Below, in pieces: positions 1 through 7,736 of a stretch of DNA of 29,577 nt. The stretch comes from JBGTBQ01 sp041749275. Its GTDB lineage: Bacteria; Acidobacteriota; Blastocatellia; Pyrinomonadales; Pyrinomonadaceae. The notes beneath the pieces are model-generated. The model saw nothing but the letters and a program-made list of their open reading frames with translations. It had not been told where the DNA came from and did no database searches. The stretch is taken from contig JBGTBQ010000054.1 of assembly GCA_041749275.1 (NCBI GenBank), forward strand, positions 1 through 29,577. Reading direction: 5' to 3'. Position 1 is the first letter of the stretch, and every line of letters begins with the position of its first letter. Made by a program: the position numbers and the translations under genes.

Positions 1-75
1 GCGCAACTCCGGGTACTGTGCTAAACGTGCGGCCAAGCGAGTGGCGCGCAACGCTTCGTCAATGGCTTGTCCCAT
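1..75 (-). CDS. N-terminus of an unidentified protein (partial, runs off left edge)
   Basis: The minus strand reads 25 codons, beginning MGQAIDEALR and continuing off the window with no stop. A good ribosome binding site (GAGGTGA) lies just upstream of the ATG at 75, which supports a real start. The short Ala/Arg/Leu-rich helical start gives no family. It lies downstream of the patatin gene on the same strand, with a 108-base gap. The start codon is inside a 10-bp inverted repeat (see 72-115). The function is unknown. Confidence 0.55.
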   Translation of the reverse strand, partial: MGQAIDEALRATRLAARLAQYPELR

Positions 76-115
76 AATCACCTCACCTCTCAGCTAAAGA
101 TGGCTGTGATTATGG
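72..115 (-). promoter_or_regulatory. Inverted repeat covering a start codon and part of its ribosome binding site
   Basis: CCATAATCAC (72-81) and GTGATTATGG (106-115) are perfect 10-bp inverted repeats separated by 24 bases. In the minus-strand transcript this stem would include the AUG at 75 and the end of the GAGGTGA ribosome binding site. It could therefore mask translation initiation, or it could be a protein-binding operator. No ligand or regulator can be inferred. Confidence 0.4.
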
Positions 116-151
116 CCGAGTCACACTTTTAATTGCACCCCGTGAGGGATG

Positions 152-175
152 GGCGCGCTCTTTGTTCGGCGCGCC
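152..175 (-). terminator. Hairpin just after the patatin gene, possible weak terminator
   Basis: GGCGCGC (152-158) and GCGCGCC (169-175) form a 7-bp GC stem with a 10-base loop, starting 9 bases beyond the end of the patatin gene on its strand. There is no T-run after the stem, so a Rho-independent role is uncertain. Confidence 0.3.
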
Positions 176-183
176 GACGAATT

Positions 184-3117
184 TCAGGTCGTAGGCTTCA
201 CGAAGCGTCCCAGATCGAGGTAAGGCTTTTCAAAGTTCTTCATGTGATAACGCGCCGCCGGGCTACCGATGACCAGCAATAGCGCGCCGACGGTCTGGTG
301 CGCCAGCACGCCGCCTAAATCCGGCACGCCGCGCAACCGCAGAAAGTAGAGGGCCAGCGCCACGACGCATAACGAGGCGAAGCCGAACACCGAAAGCACC
401 ACCAGCGCGCCCACCCACGCGAGCACCCACGGCGGGAAAAAGCCCCCGGCGCCGAAGAAGAAGTAGGCCAGCGCGGAGAGGGCGAGCGCGGCGAGCACTA
501 CCGAGACGAAGAGCACGACGATGAGGGCGACGGCGATGAGCAGTTTCTTCAGCCGGCTCTTGCGCCGTTTCAGTTCTTCGTCGAGATTCCAGATTTTCAT
601 GAAGAGGCCGCTTCCGGTATCAAGCAGACGGGTGAAATCATCCTGCCGTCGCCTGAATTCCGGCGATACGCCGTCGGACTCTTTCATCAGAGGTTCGACG
701 CCGAGGAAATCCCAGCCGACGCTTTGCGCTCCCGGCGCAATGAGTTGAGAGAGGCGTCTCTGGTTATTGAACTCGTACTCGGTCATGCGATACGCGCTCG
801 TCATCAGCGCGTAAGCTTCCTGATCGCAGAAGGAGTCGAGGTCGGTGCGAATCGCGGCGAGCCGTCGCTGAACTTCCTTCGAGATGCCGTAACGCGTCTG
901 CACCCGGCGGTCGTCGGCGGGCGCGATCTTTGAATCGGGAGGGCAGCCCTTCCAGTTCACCGGGTTGTTGTCGAGGTCTTTTTTCAGGTGGACGAACATC
1001 AGCCCGTTCAGCATCGAGGCGCTCAAGCGCGCGTCCAGCTCGCGGTACTGCGTGCCGCGCACACGCGCCTGAATGATATTGTTCGTGCGAATGCCGACGG
1101 ACAGCGCCTCGGCGCTCGGTCTGTCAGCCGCGTCTATCTGTCCGCTGCCGTCGGACACCAAAAGGACTGTGCAGTCCTGCTCAAGCAGCCCGGCCACGCC
1201 CTGATTGTCGCAGGCTCCGCCGTCCACGAGTTTGACGCTGAGGCGCTCGCCGCCCGGCGTTTCGTACATGTCGTCGAGGACGACCGGCTCGAACAGGATG
1301 GGGACGCACGAAGAGGCGGCGACCGCCGCGCCGAGGCGCACGCGCTGCGGCTCGGTGATGCTATGCGGGGCTTCCGTGTAATATTTGCGGCGCAAGCGGT
1401 AGACGCTATCCACCTCGCGGTGGATGGTCGCGGGCGCTTCGCCCATGTAGGTAGCCGTGAACTGCCAGTTGTGGCCGGTGTTGAGGGTGGCGGCGTTGAG
1501 AATCAGAATGGGCGCTTTGGCTTCACGCCGCCAGTTGTGGTTGCGCGGCTTGAAGTCGTTCCACGCGCCCCCGCCTTTGCCTCCGAGACGCGGGCGGATA
1601 ACGAGGTCGTGCATGTAACGCTCGCGCACTTTTCCATCCGCTCCCGGCGCGCGGCCCACTTCATCCTCGACGCGTGAGTACAAATCCTCTTCGTAAAGTT
1701 CGCCGAGGCGCATCGTGCGCGAGTAGTCGCGGCGCAGCATCTGCCGGACGGCCCGCGAGTCGGTGAGCACTTTGGTGCGGATGTTGGCCTGCACTCCGAG
1801 GAGGAATTCCTTTTCGAGCCGCTCGACGATGGCGAGATAGTCTTCCTTAGTGATCTCGCTGTCGGACTTCTCGCCGAGGAGCTTACGCAATTCGAGATAG
1901 TAGTGCGCGCCGACGATGGAGCCCCCCGAAACGCAGGAGATGACTTCGACGCGGCGCAGCACATCTAGTTCGGCGAGGCGCGCGAGCACGCCGATGTGAA
2001 AGAGCGAGGCGCGAAAGCCTCCGCCCGACAGGGCGAGGCCGACCTTGCCATCGAACAGGCGACGCACCGCCTCGGCGCTCACGTCGCCGCCCTTGCCCAT
2101 CGGACTCTCGCTGAGGAACTTTTTGAAGGCCGCCCACGCCGGCGTCTCGGTGAAGTCGGCGGCGTCGCTCTGGACGCGCGCCAGATTGGCGAGTTGCCGC
2201 GCAGTAGTCTCAAACTCCCAATCGGGCGGCCTCACGCCAGCCGCCTCCGGCTTTGTCACCAGCCACTCGTGCGCCCGTAGGAAATCACCGAGGCCGAAAT
2301 GAGCCTCGCCGACCGTGCTGTAGTAGAACCACTCTCCGGCCAGCCACTTCGTCTCTATTACTTCCGCCATCGGCGGAACGTCCTGAACAATCTCACCGCG
2401 TATGTGGCGCGCTTCGTCACGCAGTTTTTTCGCCTCCTCCGCGTTGCTTCTATTCAGGTAAGCGAGCAGGTCGAGGATGAAGGCGGCGTTGATGCTCGTG
2501 TAGCCCTGATCTTTCCACGGTTTTTGTTGATAGCCCTTCGTGTAGTAAAAGCGCGAGCGGCGGAGGTGTGATTCCTGTTTGTCCAGCTCCCACTTGCGTT
2601 TGTAGATGGCTCCGGTCAGGCCGAGCGTCTCCTGATCGGTCGTGCCGGCGAGGTCGCCGTGCTTCTCTAAAAACTCCAGCGCTTCGTCGAGCCGCTTGCC
2701 GAGCGGCTGCGTGACATCCTTGTAAGTGTAGAGCGCTCTCTTCTGGATAATCTTGATGCGCTCGTCCTTATCCTTCCCGAAGTCGTCGTGCTCGCGCGCA
2801 CGGTCGAGCAATCTCCGCCCGACGTTGAACTCGTCCTGCTTCTCAAGCAACTTGGCAAGGTTGAGGAGTTCGCCCGGCGTGCGTTCGGTGCCTTTCAGGA
2901 TATCGCGCGCCTCGTTAATCGCCGCCGCCCGCGCCTGATCGAAGAGCGCACGCGCGCTCTCCTTCTCGCCCGCCCGGTCGAGAAGCCCTGCCTCCGTCAT
3001 CAACTGCTTTATCCGTCCGAGACGCGCGGCGTACTCGACCGCCGCGGGAGTCGCGGGCGTACCGGCAGGACGCACGTCTTCATCAACATTCCTCAGATTG
3101 TCGTCGTTGGTGCTCAT
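184..3117 (-). CDS. Patatin-like phospholipase with TPR/TRAFs-binding-like N-terminus and membrane-anchored C-terminus
   Basis: A 977-residue predicted lipid acyl hydrolase. The patatin core (about 355-660) shows the oxyanion motif SGGGFR (364-369), the nucleophile in CVSGGS (Ser397; the usual first Gly of GxSxG is Cys) and the DGG motif (Asp632), giving the Ser-Asp dyad of the family. Residues about 30-290 are helical, repeat-like and include ETLGLTGAIYK and YTSINAA, resembling the MAP3K TRAFs-binding (DUF4071) type of TPR domain. Near the C-terminus are two strong hydrophobic segments (about 858-888 and 894-927) preceded by a basic stretch, so the protein is likely anchored in the inner membrane with the catalytic part in the cytoplasm. 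An AGGAG site lies about 9 bases before the ATG. At 977 residues it is much longer than simple patatins (about 300). A role in lipid turnover or as a membrane-damaging effector is inference; the hydrolase fold is clear. Confidence 0.9.
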   Translation of the reverse strand: MSTNDDNLRNVDEDVRPAGTPATPAAVEYAARLGRIKQLMTEAGLLDRAGEKESARALFDQARAAAINEARDILKGTERTPGELLNLAKLLEKQDEFNVGRRLLDRAREHDDFGKDKDERIKIIQKRALYTYKDVTQPLGKRLDEALEFLEKHGDLAGTTDQETLGLTGAIYKRKWELDKQESHLRRSRFYYTKGYQQKPWKDQGYTSINAAFILDLLAYLNRSNAEEAKKLRDEARHIRGEIVQDVPPMAEVIETKWLAGEWFYYSTVGEAHFGLGDFLRAHEWLVTKPEAAGVRPPDWEFETTARQLANLARVQSDAADFTETPAWAAFKKFLSESPMGKGGDVSAEAVRRLFDGKVGLALSGGGFRASLFHIGVLARLAELDVLRRVEVISCVSGGSIVGAHYYLELRKLLGEKSDSEITKEDYLAIVERLEKEFLLGVQANIRTKVLTDSRAVRQMLRRDYSRTMRLGELYEEDLYSRVEDEVGRAPGADGKVRERYMHDLVIRPRLGGKGGGAWNDFKPRNHNWRREAKAPILILNAATLNTGHNWQFTATYMGEAPATIHREVDSVYRLRRKYYTEAPHSITEPQRVRLGAAVAASSCVPILFEPVVLDDMYETPGGERLSVKLVDGGACDNQGVAGLLEQDCTVLLVSDGSGQIDAADRPSAEALSVGIRTNNIIQARVRGTQYRELDARLSASMLNGLMFVHLKKDLDNNPVNWKGCPPDSKIAPADDRRVQTRYGISKEVQRRLAAIRTDLDSFCDQEAYALMTSAYRMTEYEFNNQRRLSQLIAPGAQSVGWDFLGVEPLMKESDGVSPEFRRRQDDFTRLLDTGSGLFMKIWNLDEELKRRKSRLKKLLIAVALIVVLFVSVVLAALALSALAYFFFGAGGFFPPWVLAWVGALVVLSVFGFASLCVVALALYFLRLRGVPDLGGVLAHQTVGALLLVIGSPAARYHMKNFEKPYLDLGRFVKPTT

Positions 3118-3263
3118 GGGGTGTGCTCCTGTGTAGGGTTGTCAGGTGAGTGAGCTTCGAGCCGAGGATAGCACGCGAGGGGCGACTTTTACGCCGCCGC
3201 GTTGGCCTCTCGAAGCAAGCGCGCGATTTCCTGTCGCGCTCTTTACTATGAAGTGGATGTCTG

Positions 3264-3287
3264 GTCAGTACCGCGGGCGGTACTGAC
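3264..3287. repeat. 24-bp perfect palindrome (REP-like)
   Basis: GTCAGTACCGC (3264-3274), GG, then GCGGTACTGAC (3277-3287) is a perfect inverted repeat with 11-bp arms. It lies between the end of the isocitrate dehydrogenase gene and the start of the patatin gene. A second short inverted repeat (ACTGA-CTG-TCAGT) follows directly. The half-site CGGTACTGAC recurs at 16488-16497 in another spacer, which suggests a dispersed REP-like element. It could also act as a terminator or operator here. Confidence 0.6.
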
Positions 3288-3333
3288 TGTCAGTGTCATC
3301 CGCGGTCGGTATCTTGGTGTACGCAGCTTATAG

Positions 3334-4356
3334 TCATACAGCGGCGCCTTCCTGCCGCGACATCGTGTTGATGATCGCGTCGGCGAACTCGTAGGTGCTC
3401 GACGCGCCGCCGATGTCGCGCGTGCGGAATTTGCCATCCACGAAGACCTTGAGCATAGCTGTTTCGACTTTGTCCGCCGCGTCGCGCTCGCCGAGGTAGC
3501 GGAGCATGAGGATGCCGGATTGGAGGAGCGCCGTCGGGTTGGCGATGCCTTGCCCGGCGATGTCGGGCGCGGAGCCGTGCACGGCCTCGAAGATCGCGCC
3601 CAGCTCGCCGATGTTCGCGCCGGGGACGAGACCGAGACCGCCGACCAACCCGGCGCACAAGTCCGACACGATGTCGCCGTAGAGGTTCTCCAGAAGCATG
3701 ATGTCGAACTGTTCGGGGCGCATGACGAGCTGCATACAGGCGTTGTCCACGATCTTGTCGTCGGCGGTGATTTCGGGATAGTCGGCGGAGACGTTGCGGA
3801 AGCATTCGAGGAAGAGGCCGTCCGACAGCTTCATAATGTTCGCCTTGTGAATCGCCGTCACCTTCTTGCGCCCCTCGCGCCGCGCGTACTCAAAGGCGAA
3901 GCGCGCGATGCGGGTCGAAGCCTTCTCGGTGATAATCTTGATACTCTCGACCACGCCGGGCACGACGACGTGTTCGAGACCGGCGTAGAGGCTCTCGGTG
4001 TTCTCGCGGACGACGACCAGATCGAGTTCCGGGTAGCGGCACGGCACGTTCGGCAGCGCGCGCACGGGCCGCAGGTTCGCGTAAAGATCGAGCGTCTTCC
4101 GCAAGCCGACGTTGACGGAAGTGAACCCCTTGCCGACCGGCGTCGTGATCGGGCCTTTCAACGCGACCTTGTTGCGCGTGATGGATTGGAGCAGGTCGTC
4201 GGGCAGTGTGTTCCCGAATTTTTCGAGCGCCTGCGCGCCCGCGTAGTGCGTCTCCCATTGCACTTCGACGCCCGCCGCCTCGATGATTCGCACGACCGCC
4301 GCGGAGACTTCGGGGCCGATGCCGTCGCCCGGAATGAGTGTGATAGTATGTTTCAT
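3334..4356 (-). CDS. icd: NAD-type isocitrate dehydrogenase (isocitrate/isopropylmalate dehydrogenase family)
   Basis: A 340-residue cytoplasmic enzyme, full length for the short NAD-dependent class. It is expected to oxidise and decarboxylate isocitrate to 2-oxoglutarate in the TCA cycle. It shows IPGDGIGPE (8-16); the substrate loop TSVNVGLRK (Ser80, Asn82, Arg86), as in isocitrate rather than isopropylmalate enzymes; NLRPVR (Arg96, Arg99); Arg117; catalytic Tyr124 in ESLYAG and Lys171 in IHKANIMK; metal-binding Asp228 and Asp232 in YGDIVSD; and the cofactor loop HGSAPDIAG (260-268). The start matches the conserved MKHTITLIPGDG N-terminus. No clear ribosome binding site is seen. Transcription diverges from thiO across a heptamer-repeat spacer. 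Homoisocitrate dehydrogenase is the main alternative, since these subfamilies are close. Confidence 0.9.
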   Translation of the reverse strand: MKHTITLIPGDGIGPEVSAAVVRIIEAAGVEVQWETHYAGAQALEKFGNTLPDDLLQSITRNKVALKGPITTPVGKGFTSVNVGLRKTLDLYANLRPVRALPNVPCRYPELDLVVVRENTESLYAGLEHVVVPGVVESIKIITEKASTRIARFAFEYARREGRKKVTAIHKANIMKLSDGLFLECFRNVSADYPEITADDKIVDNACMQLVMRPEQFDIMLLENLYGDIVSDLCAGLVGGLGLVPGANIGELGAIFEAVHGSAPDIAGQGIANPTALLQSGILMLRYLGERDAADKVETAMLKVFVDGKFRTRDIGGASSTYEFADAIINTMSRQEGAAV

Positions 4357-4360
4357 AATC

Positions 4361-4466
4361 AGTAGACAGTAGACAGAAGTCAGAAGTCAGAAGGTTGGAG
4401 AACGGACGAGAAGCTAGCGCGACATAATTCCACTTCCGGCTTCTGACTCCTGACTTCTGTCTTCTT
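4361..4466. repeat. Heptamer repeat array in inverted halves between icd and thiO
   Basis: The left half reads as consecutive 7-mers AGTAGAC, AGTAGAC, AGAAGTC, AGAAGTC, AGAAGGT (4361-4395). The right half is the complementary type: TTCTGAC, TCCTGAC, TTCTGTC (4441-4461). 4371-4393 and 4440-4462 pair over 23 bp with one mismatch and a 46-base loop. A run of seven T follows at 4464-4470. The element fills most of the divergent spacer. Confidence 0.75.
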
Positions 4467-4500
4467 TTTTTGTAGCTGAATCATATCAGCATTTGAGCAA

Positions 4501-5700
4501 ATGGGAAACGGGAAGGATTTCGGGAGTCGGGACGCGCTGGTCGTGGGCGGCGGAGTGATTGGACTCGCGGTCGCGCGCGCGTTGGCGCGAAAGGGTTTCT
4601 CTAGCGTGGCGCTCGTCGAGCGCGGGCGCGTCGGCGCGGAGGCTTCGTGGGCCGCCGCCGGGATGCTCGCGCCGCAAGCGGAGGCCGACCGGCGCGACGA
4701 GTTCTTTGATTTACTTTGCGCGAGCCGCGCGATGTACCCGGCTTTCGCCGATGAGTTGCGCGAAGAGACGGGCATTGACATCGAACTCGACCGGACGGGC
4801 ACGCTGTATCTTGCGCTGACCGAAAGTGACGAGCGAGAAGTCGAGCGCCGCTACGAGTGGCAGGCGCGCGCCGGCCTCGCCGTCGAGCGTCTGTCGGCGG
4901 CAGCGGCGCGGGAGGTTGAGCCGGCGATTTCGGAGGGCGTGCGGATGGCCCTGCGCTTTCCCACGGACTGGCAGGTGGAGAACCGGAGGCTCGTGGCGGC
5001 GCTCGGCGCATCCGCCGAAGCTCAAGGCGTGCGGCTGCTCACGGGCGTCGAGGTCACTTCGATTCTCGTCGAGCGCGGGCGCGTGCGCGGAGTTGAAACT
5101 TCGTGTGGGACTTTTCAAGCGGGCGTCGTGGTGTTGGCCGCCGGGGCGTGGTCTTCGCTGATCCAACTTCACGACGCGGCGAGCGGCGCGGAAACGATCT
5201 ACCGACACAGCGCCGCGTGCCCGCGCGTCGAACCCGTCCGAGGGCAGATGCTCTGCTTCGACGCGCGCCCGCCACTCGTGCGCCACGTCGTCTACAGCCC
5301 GCGCGGCTACGTCGTGCCGCGCCGCGATGGGCGGCTGCTCGCCGGCTCGACGACCGAACGCGCCGGCTATGACAAATCTCTGACGGACGAGGGCGTCCGC
5401 CAGATCGCCGAACATGCGCGGGAGATCGCTCCGTCCACCGGCTCGCTCGCGCTGGTTGATTCGTGGGCGGGCCTGCGGCCCCGCGCCGGGGACGACTGGC
5501 CGGTGCTCGGCGCTGCCGTCGAGATCGAAAACCTCTATTGTGCGACCGGCCACTACCGCAACGGCATCCTGCTCGCGCCGCTGACGGGCAAGGCCATCGC
5601 CGGACTCGTGACAGGAAGCGACGCTCTCATCAATCGTCGCGCGCTCGAAACCTTCTCGCCCGCGCGCTTTCACCGCGTCGCGGTCGGCTCCAACGGATAA
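4501..5700 (+). CDS. thiO: Glycine oxidase ThiO (FAD-dependent)
   Basis: A 399-residue FAD-dependent amine oxidase of the DAAO family, predicted to oxidise glycine to iminoacetate for the thiazole part of thiamine. Evidence: the N-terminal Rossmann dinucleotide motif VVGGGVIG (14-21), the ThiO flavin motif EASWAAAGML (47-56), and the C-terminal pair SWAGLRPRAGDDWPVLG and GHYRNGILLAP, which carry the substrate-binding Arg and the second FAD-contact region typical of ThiO. Length is normal for the family (about 370-400). The ATG at 4501 gives about 12 residues ahead of the FAD strand; no strong ribosome binding site is visible. The next gene starts 11 bases after its stop. ThiE (21162-21794) is also in the window but far away, so the thiamine genes are not one operon here. 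Confidence 0.88.
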   Translation: MGNGKDFGSRDALVVGGGVIGLAVARALARKGFSSVALVERGRVGAEASWAAAGMLAPQAEADRRDEFFDLLCASRAMYPAFADELREETGIDIELDRTGTLYLALTESDEREVERRYEWQARAGLAVERLSAAAAREVEPAISEGVRMALRFPTDWQVENRRLVAALGASAEAQGVRLLTGVEVTSILVERGRVRGVETSCGTFQAGVVVLAAGAWSSLIQLHDAASGAETIYRHSAACPRVEPVRGQMLCFDARPPLVRHVVYSPRGYVVPRRDGRLLAGSTTERAGYDKSLTDEGVRQIAEHAREIAPSTGSLALVDSWAGLRPRAGDDWPVLGAAVEIENLYCATGHYRNGILLAPLTGKAIAGLVTGSDALINRRALETFSPARFHRVAVGSNG

Positions 5701-5711
5701 CAGAAATTTTC

Positions 5712-7070
5712 ATGAAGAGTTTTTCAATAAGCACGCTGACACTTATCATCGTTTCCGCGTTCATCACCTGCTCGACCGCGCCGCCGTTTAATGTCCTCGC
5801 GCAAACTTCAGCGGAGCAGGCGAAAGCGGGCGCGAACGGCGAGGGCGTCCCGGCGTCCGTCACCGCCGGGACGGCGCAGACGCTCTACGAAGAGGCTGAA
5901 GGCTACGTGCGGCGCAAGTTCGATGAGTTCGCGACGAAGAACATTCCGTACAGCCCCAACCTCGAAGCGCTGACCTACACCGAGCGGAGGGAACTGGCGC
6001 TCAAGCACGCCGCGAGCCTCGCCGCGCGCGGCCCCCTGCGCGGAAGCGACCTTTACTACGTGGGACTGCTCTACGCGCTTGGAGGCAAGTCCGATGCGGC
6101 GCTCGACGCGATGCGCCGCTTCCTCGCCGAAAACCCGGACGCGCCCGGCGAGTTGAGACAAAAGGCGCGCGTCGCCTTCGTCCAGCAGGCGGTGACGCTG
6201 AACCTCGTCGCCGAGGCCGAGAAGGTTCTCGCCGACTACATGCGCGAAGAGCCGCGCACGAACGCCGAGACGCACCGGCTGCATTCCGTACTGGCCGCGC
6301 ACTATCAGAAGCAGAAAGATTTCGTGCGCGCCTCTTTGTACGCGCGCGTCTCCTACGGCGTCGCGCTCCAGCTCGCGCGCGGGAAGACGCTCACCGCGCG
6401 GCAGCGCGCCGACACGCTCCACGGCGCGGGCGTCTTTCTCGTTGACGCGCTGCTGAAGTCGAACAAGCGCGCCGACGCCATCAATGTGATTCAGGAGCTG
6501 CGCCGCCTCTCTCTGGAACTTCCCTCGGCGCGTCTCTACGGCAATGCGACCGTGCTGCTCCTGAACAACGGCGAGCCGCTCGCGGAGCCGCCCGGTGAGA
6601 TCACCAACGCGCCCACCGCGCCGGAGATTAAAGCCCAGCACTGGATTGACCAGACGCCCGCGCGCCTCGCTGATTTGCGTGGCCGCGTCGTGCTCCTCGA
6701 CTTCTGGGCGACATGGTGCGGCCCGTGCCGCTACACGATCCCGAAACTGAACGCGCTCCACAAAAAATATAGCGCGCGCGGCCTCACGATCATCGGTCTC
6801 ACCGAGTTCTACGGCAACGCCGAGGGGAGAGAACTGACGCCCCCGGAGGAACTCGCTTACCTCCGCCGGTTCAAGCAGCAGAAACAGATCACCTACGGCT
6901 TTGCCATCGCCGACGACAAAGAGAACGACACCAACTTCGGTGTCACACAGATGCCCACCGCCTTCCTGCTCGACCGACGCGGGCGCGTTCGCTTCATCAC
7001 CGTCGGCGCCAGCGACATCGAAGCGAAGGCCATGGCCGAGATGATCGAGAAACTGATTCAAGAACCGTGA
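5712..7070 (+). CDS. Secreted TlpA/ResA-like thioredoxin-domain protein with helical repeat N-terminus
   Basis: A 452-residue exported redox protein. Residues 1-31 are a Sec-type signal peptide (MKSF, hydrophobic LTLIIVSAFIT, likely cut near VLAQ). Residues about 60-290 are alpha-helical and TPR-like (for example DAALDAMRRFLAENPDAP). Residues about 300-450 are a TlpA-type thioredoxin domain with the active site WCGPC (335-339) and the cis-proline in QMPT (Pro415). It likely reduces disulfides or delivers electrons outside the cytoplasmic membrane. I chose the ATG at 5712 because it gives a proper signal peptide and follows thiO by 11 bases; the open frame reaches back into thiO without a plausible start. 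Two further thioredoxin-fold proteins occur at 8617-9876 and 11805-12521. Confidence 0.85.
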   Translation: MKSFSISTLTLIIVSAFITCSTAPPFNVLAQTSAEQAKAGANGEGVPASVTAGTAQTLYEEAEGYVRRKFDEFATKNIPYSPNLEALTYTERRELALKHAASLAARGPLRGSDLYYVGLLYALGGKSDAALDAMRRFLAENPDAPGELRQKARVAFVQQAVTLNLVAEAEKVLADYMREEPRTNAETHRLHSVLAAHYQKQKDFVRASLYARVSYGVALQLARGKTLTARQRADTLHGAGVFLVDALLKSNKRADAINVIQELRRLSLELPSARLYGNATVLLLNNGEPLAEPPGEITNAPTAPEIKAQHWIDQTPARLADLRGRVVLLDFWATWCGPCRYTIPKLNALHKKYSARGLTIIGLTEFYGNAEGRELTPPEELAYLRRFKQQKQITYGFAIADDKENDTNFGVTQMPTAFLLDRRGRVRFITVGASDIEAKAMAEMIEKLIQEP

Positions 7071-7109
7071 TGGGCGTCGAGGAGTGGATGACGAGAGGCA
7101 TGCTTCTAC

Positions 7110-7167
7110 CCGTCAACGGTTGATTGTCGCCCGTCACGGTCTTTAACCGTCACCCGTCATCTGTCAT
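7110..7167 (+). repeat. Heptamer repeat array upstream of the PepSY gene
   Basis: Three consecutive 7-mers CCGTCAC, CCGTCAT, CTGTCAT occupy 7147-7167. Further copies of CCGTCA lie at 7110 and 7131. The array ends 14 bases before the next start codon and belongs to the same period-7 family as those at 4361, 23347, 25683 and 27745. Confidence 0.65.
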
Positions 7168-7181
7168 CAGTTACGACTCAA

Positions 7182-7670
7182 ATGCGTTCCTTCATCTATC
7201 GCGCGCACACGTGGCTGGGGCTGGTGGTGGCGATACCCGTTCTGGCGTGGGCTTCGAGCGGACTGCTGTACGCATGGCCGGGCGCGGTCGAAGGCGGGAA
7301 GGTCGAGGTGATTGATACAGCGCGCGTGCGTGTGAGCGCGCCCGACGCCATCACGCGCGCCAGCCAGTTCGCCGGACGCGAGCTTCCGACGACGGCGCTC
7401 ACGCTCCTCATGCGCGACGGGCGACCCTACTATCAATCCATCGGCGGAATGGGGGCCGACTCGCTTCTCATTGATGCGGAGACGGGCGAGGTCTTACGGA
7501 CACCGCCGCCGAGCTTGAAGACGCGCTACTTCCGCCAAGCCCACTTCTACTTTTTCGCGGGCGGAGGCCAAGTCCCGATGCTCATTCTGTTCTCCGCGCT
7601 GGCGTGTCTCTCCGCCGCATCCGGCATCTATTTGAACGTAATGATGTGGTGCGGGCGGAAGAAGAGGTGA
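7182..7670 (+). CDS. Small PepSY-type membrane protein
   Basis: A 162-residue predicted inner-membrane protein. It begins with a short basic segment and a transmembrane helix (about 10-31, starting HTWLGLVVAIPVLAW), which is the usual start of PepSY-associated membrane proteins. A central extracytoplasmic domain contains the PepSY hallmark LIDAETGEVL (about 95-104). A second helix lies near 133-153 (VPMLILFSALACLSAASGIY) and the protein ends in a basic cytoplasmic tail. Larger relatives with four helices act in iron-siderophore reduction or peptidase inhibition; this two-helix form could anchor a periplasmic PepSY domain. It follows the TlpA-like gene by 111 bases, so a shared redox role is possible but not shown. 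Confidence 0.75.
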   Translation: MRSFIYRAHTWLGLVVAIPVLAWASSGLLYAWPGAVEGGKVEVIDTARVRVSAPDAITRASQFAGRELPTTALTLLMRDGRPYYQSIGGMGADSLLIDAETGEVLRTPPPSLKTRYFRQAHFYFFAGGGQVPMLILFSALACLSAASGIYLNVMMWCGRKKR

Positions 7671-7736
7671 GAGGAGAGTTCGTTCGGAGTTAAATAGCGG
7701 GGTGTGGCAGAATAAGATTATAGGCGGGTAATCAAT

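Noticed and set aside
4361..4470. CRISPR-like repeats or a Rho-independent terminator with a T-run
   Set aside because: The units are 7 bp with no spacers, so not CRISPR. A plus-strand terminator here would follow no plus-strand gene; it fits the heptamer repeat family better.
4711..5673. A 320-codon minus-strand open frame
   Set aside because: Antisense to thiO; no motifs, Arg/Ala-rich shadow.
5463..5711. Upstream extension of the TlpA-like gene
   Set aside because: It overlaps the thiO coding region in another frame and reads as Arg-rich sequence; the signal peptide begins at 5712.
5808..7061. A 417-codon open frame on the minus strand
   Set aside because: It is antisense to the TlpA-like gene, whose signal peptide, WCGPC site and cis-Pro are clear. 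Long antisense frames are expected in GC-rich DNA; the product is Arg/Glu/Val-rich without motifs.
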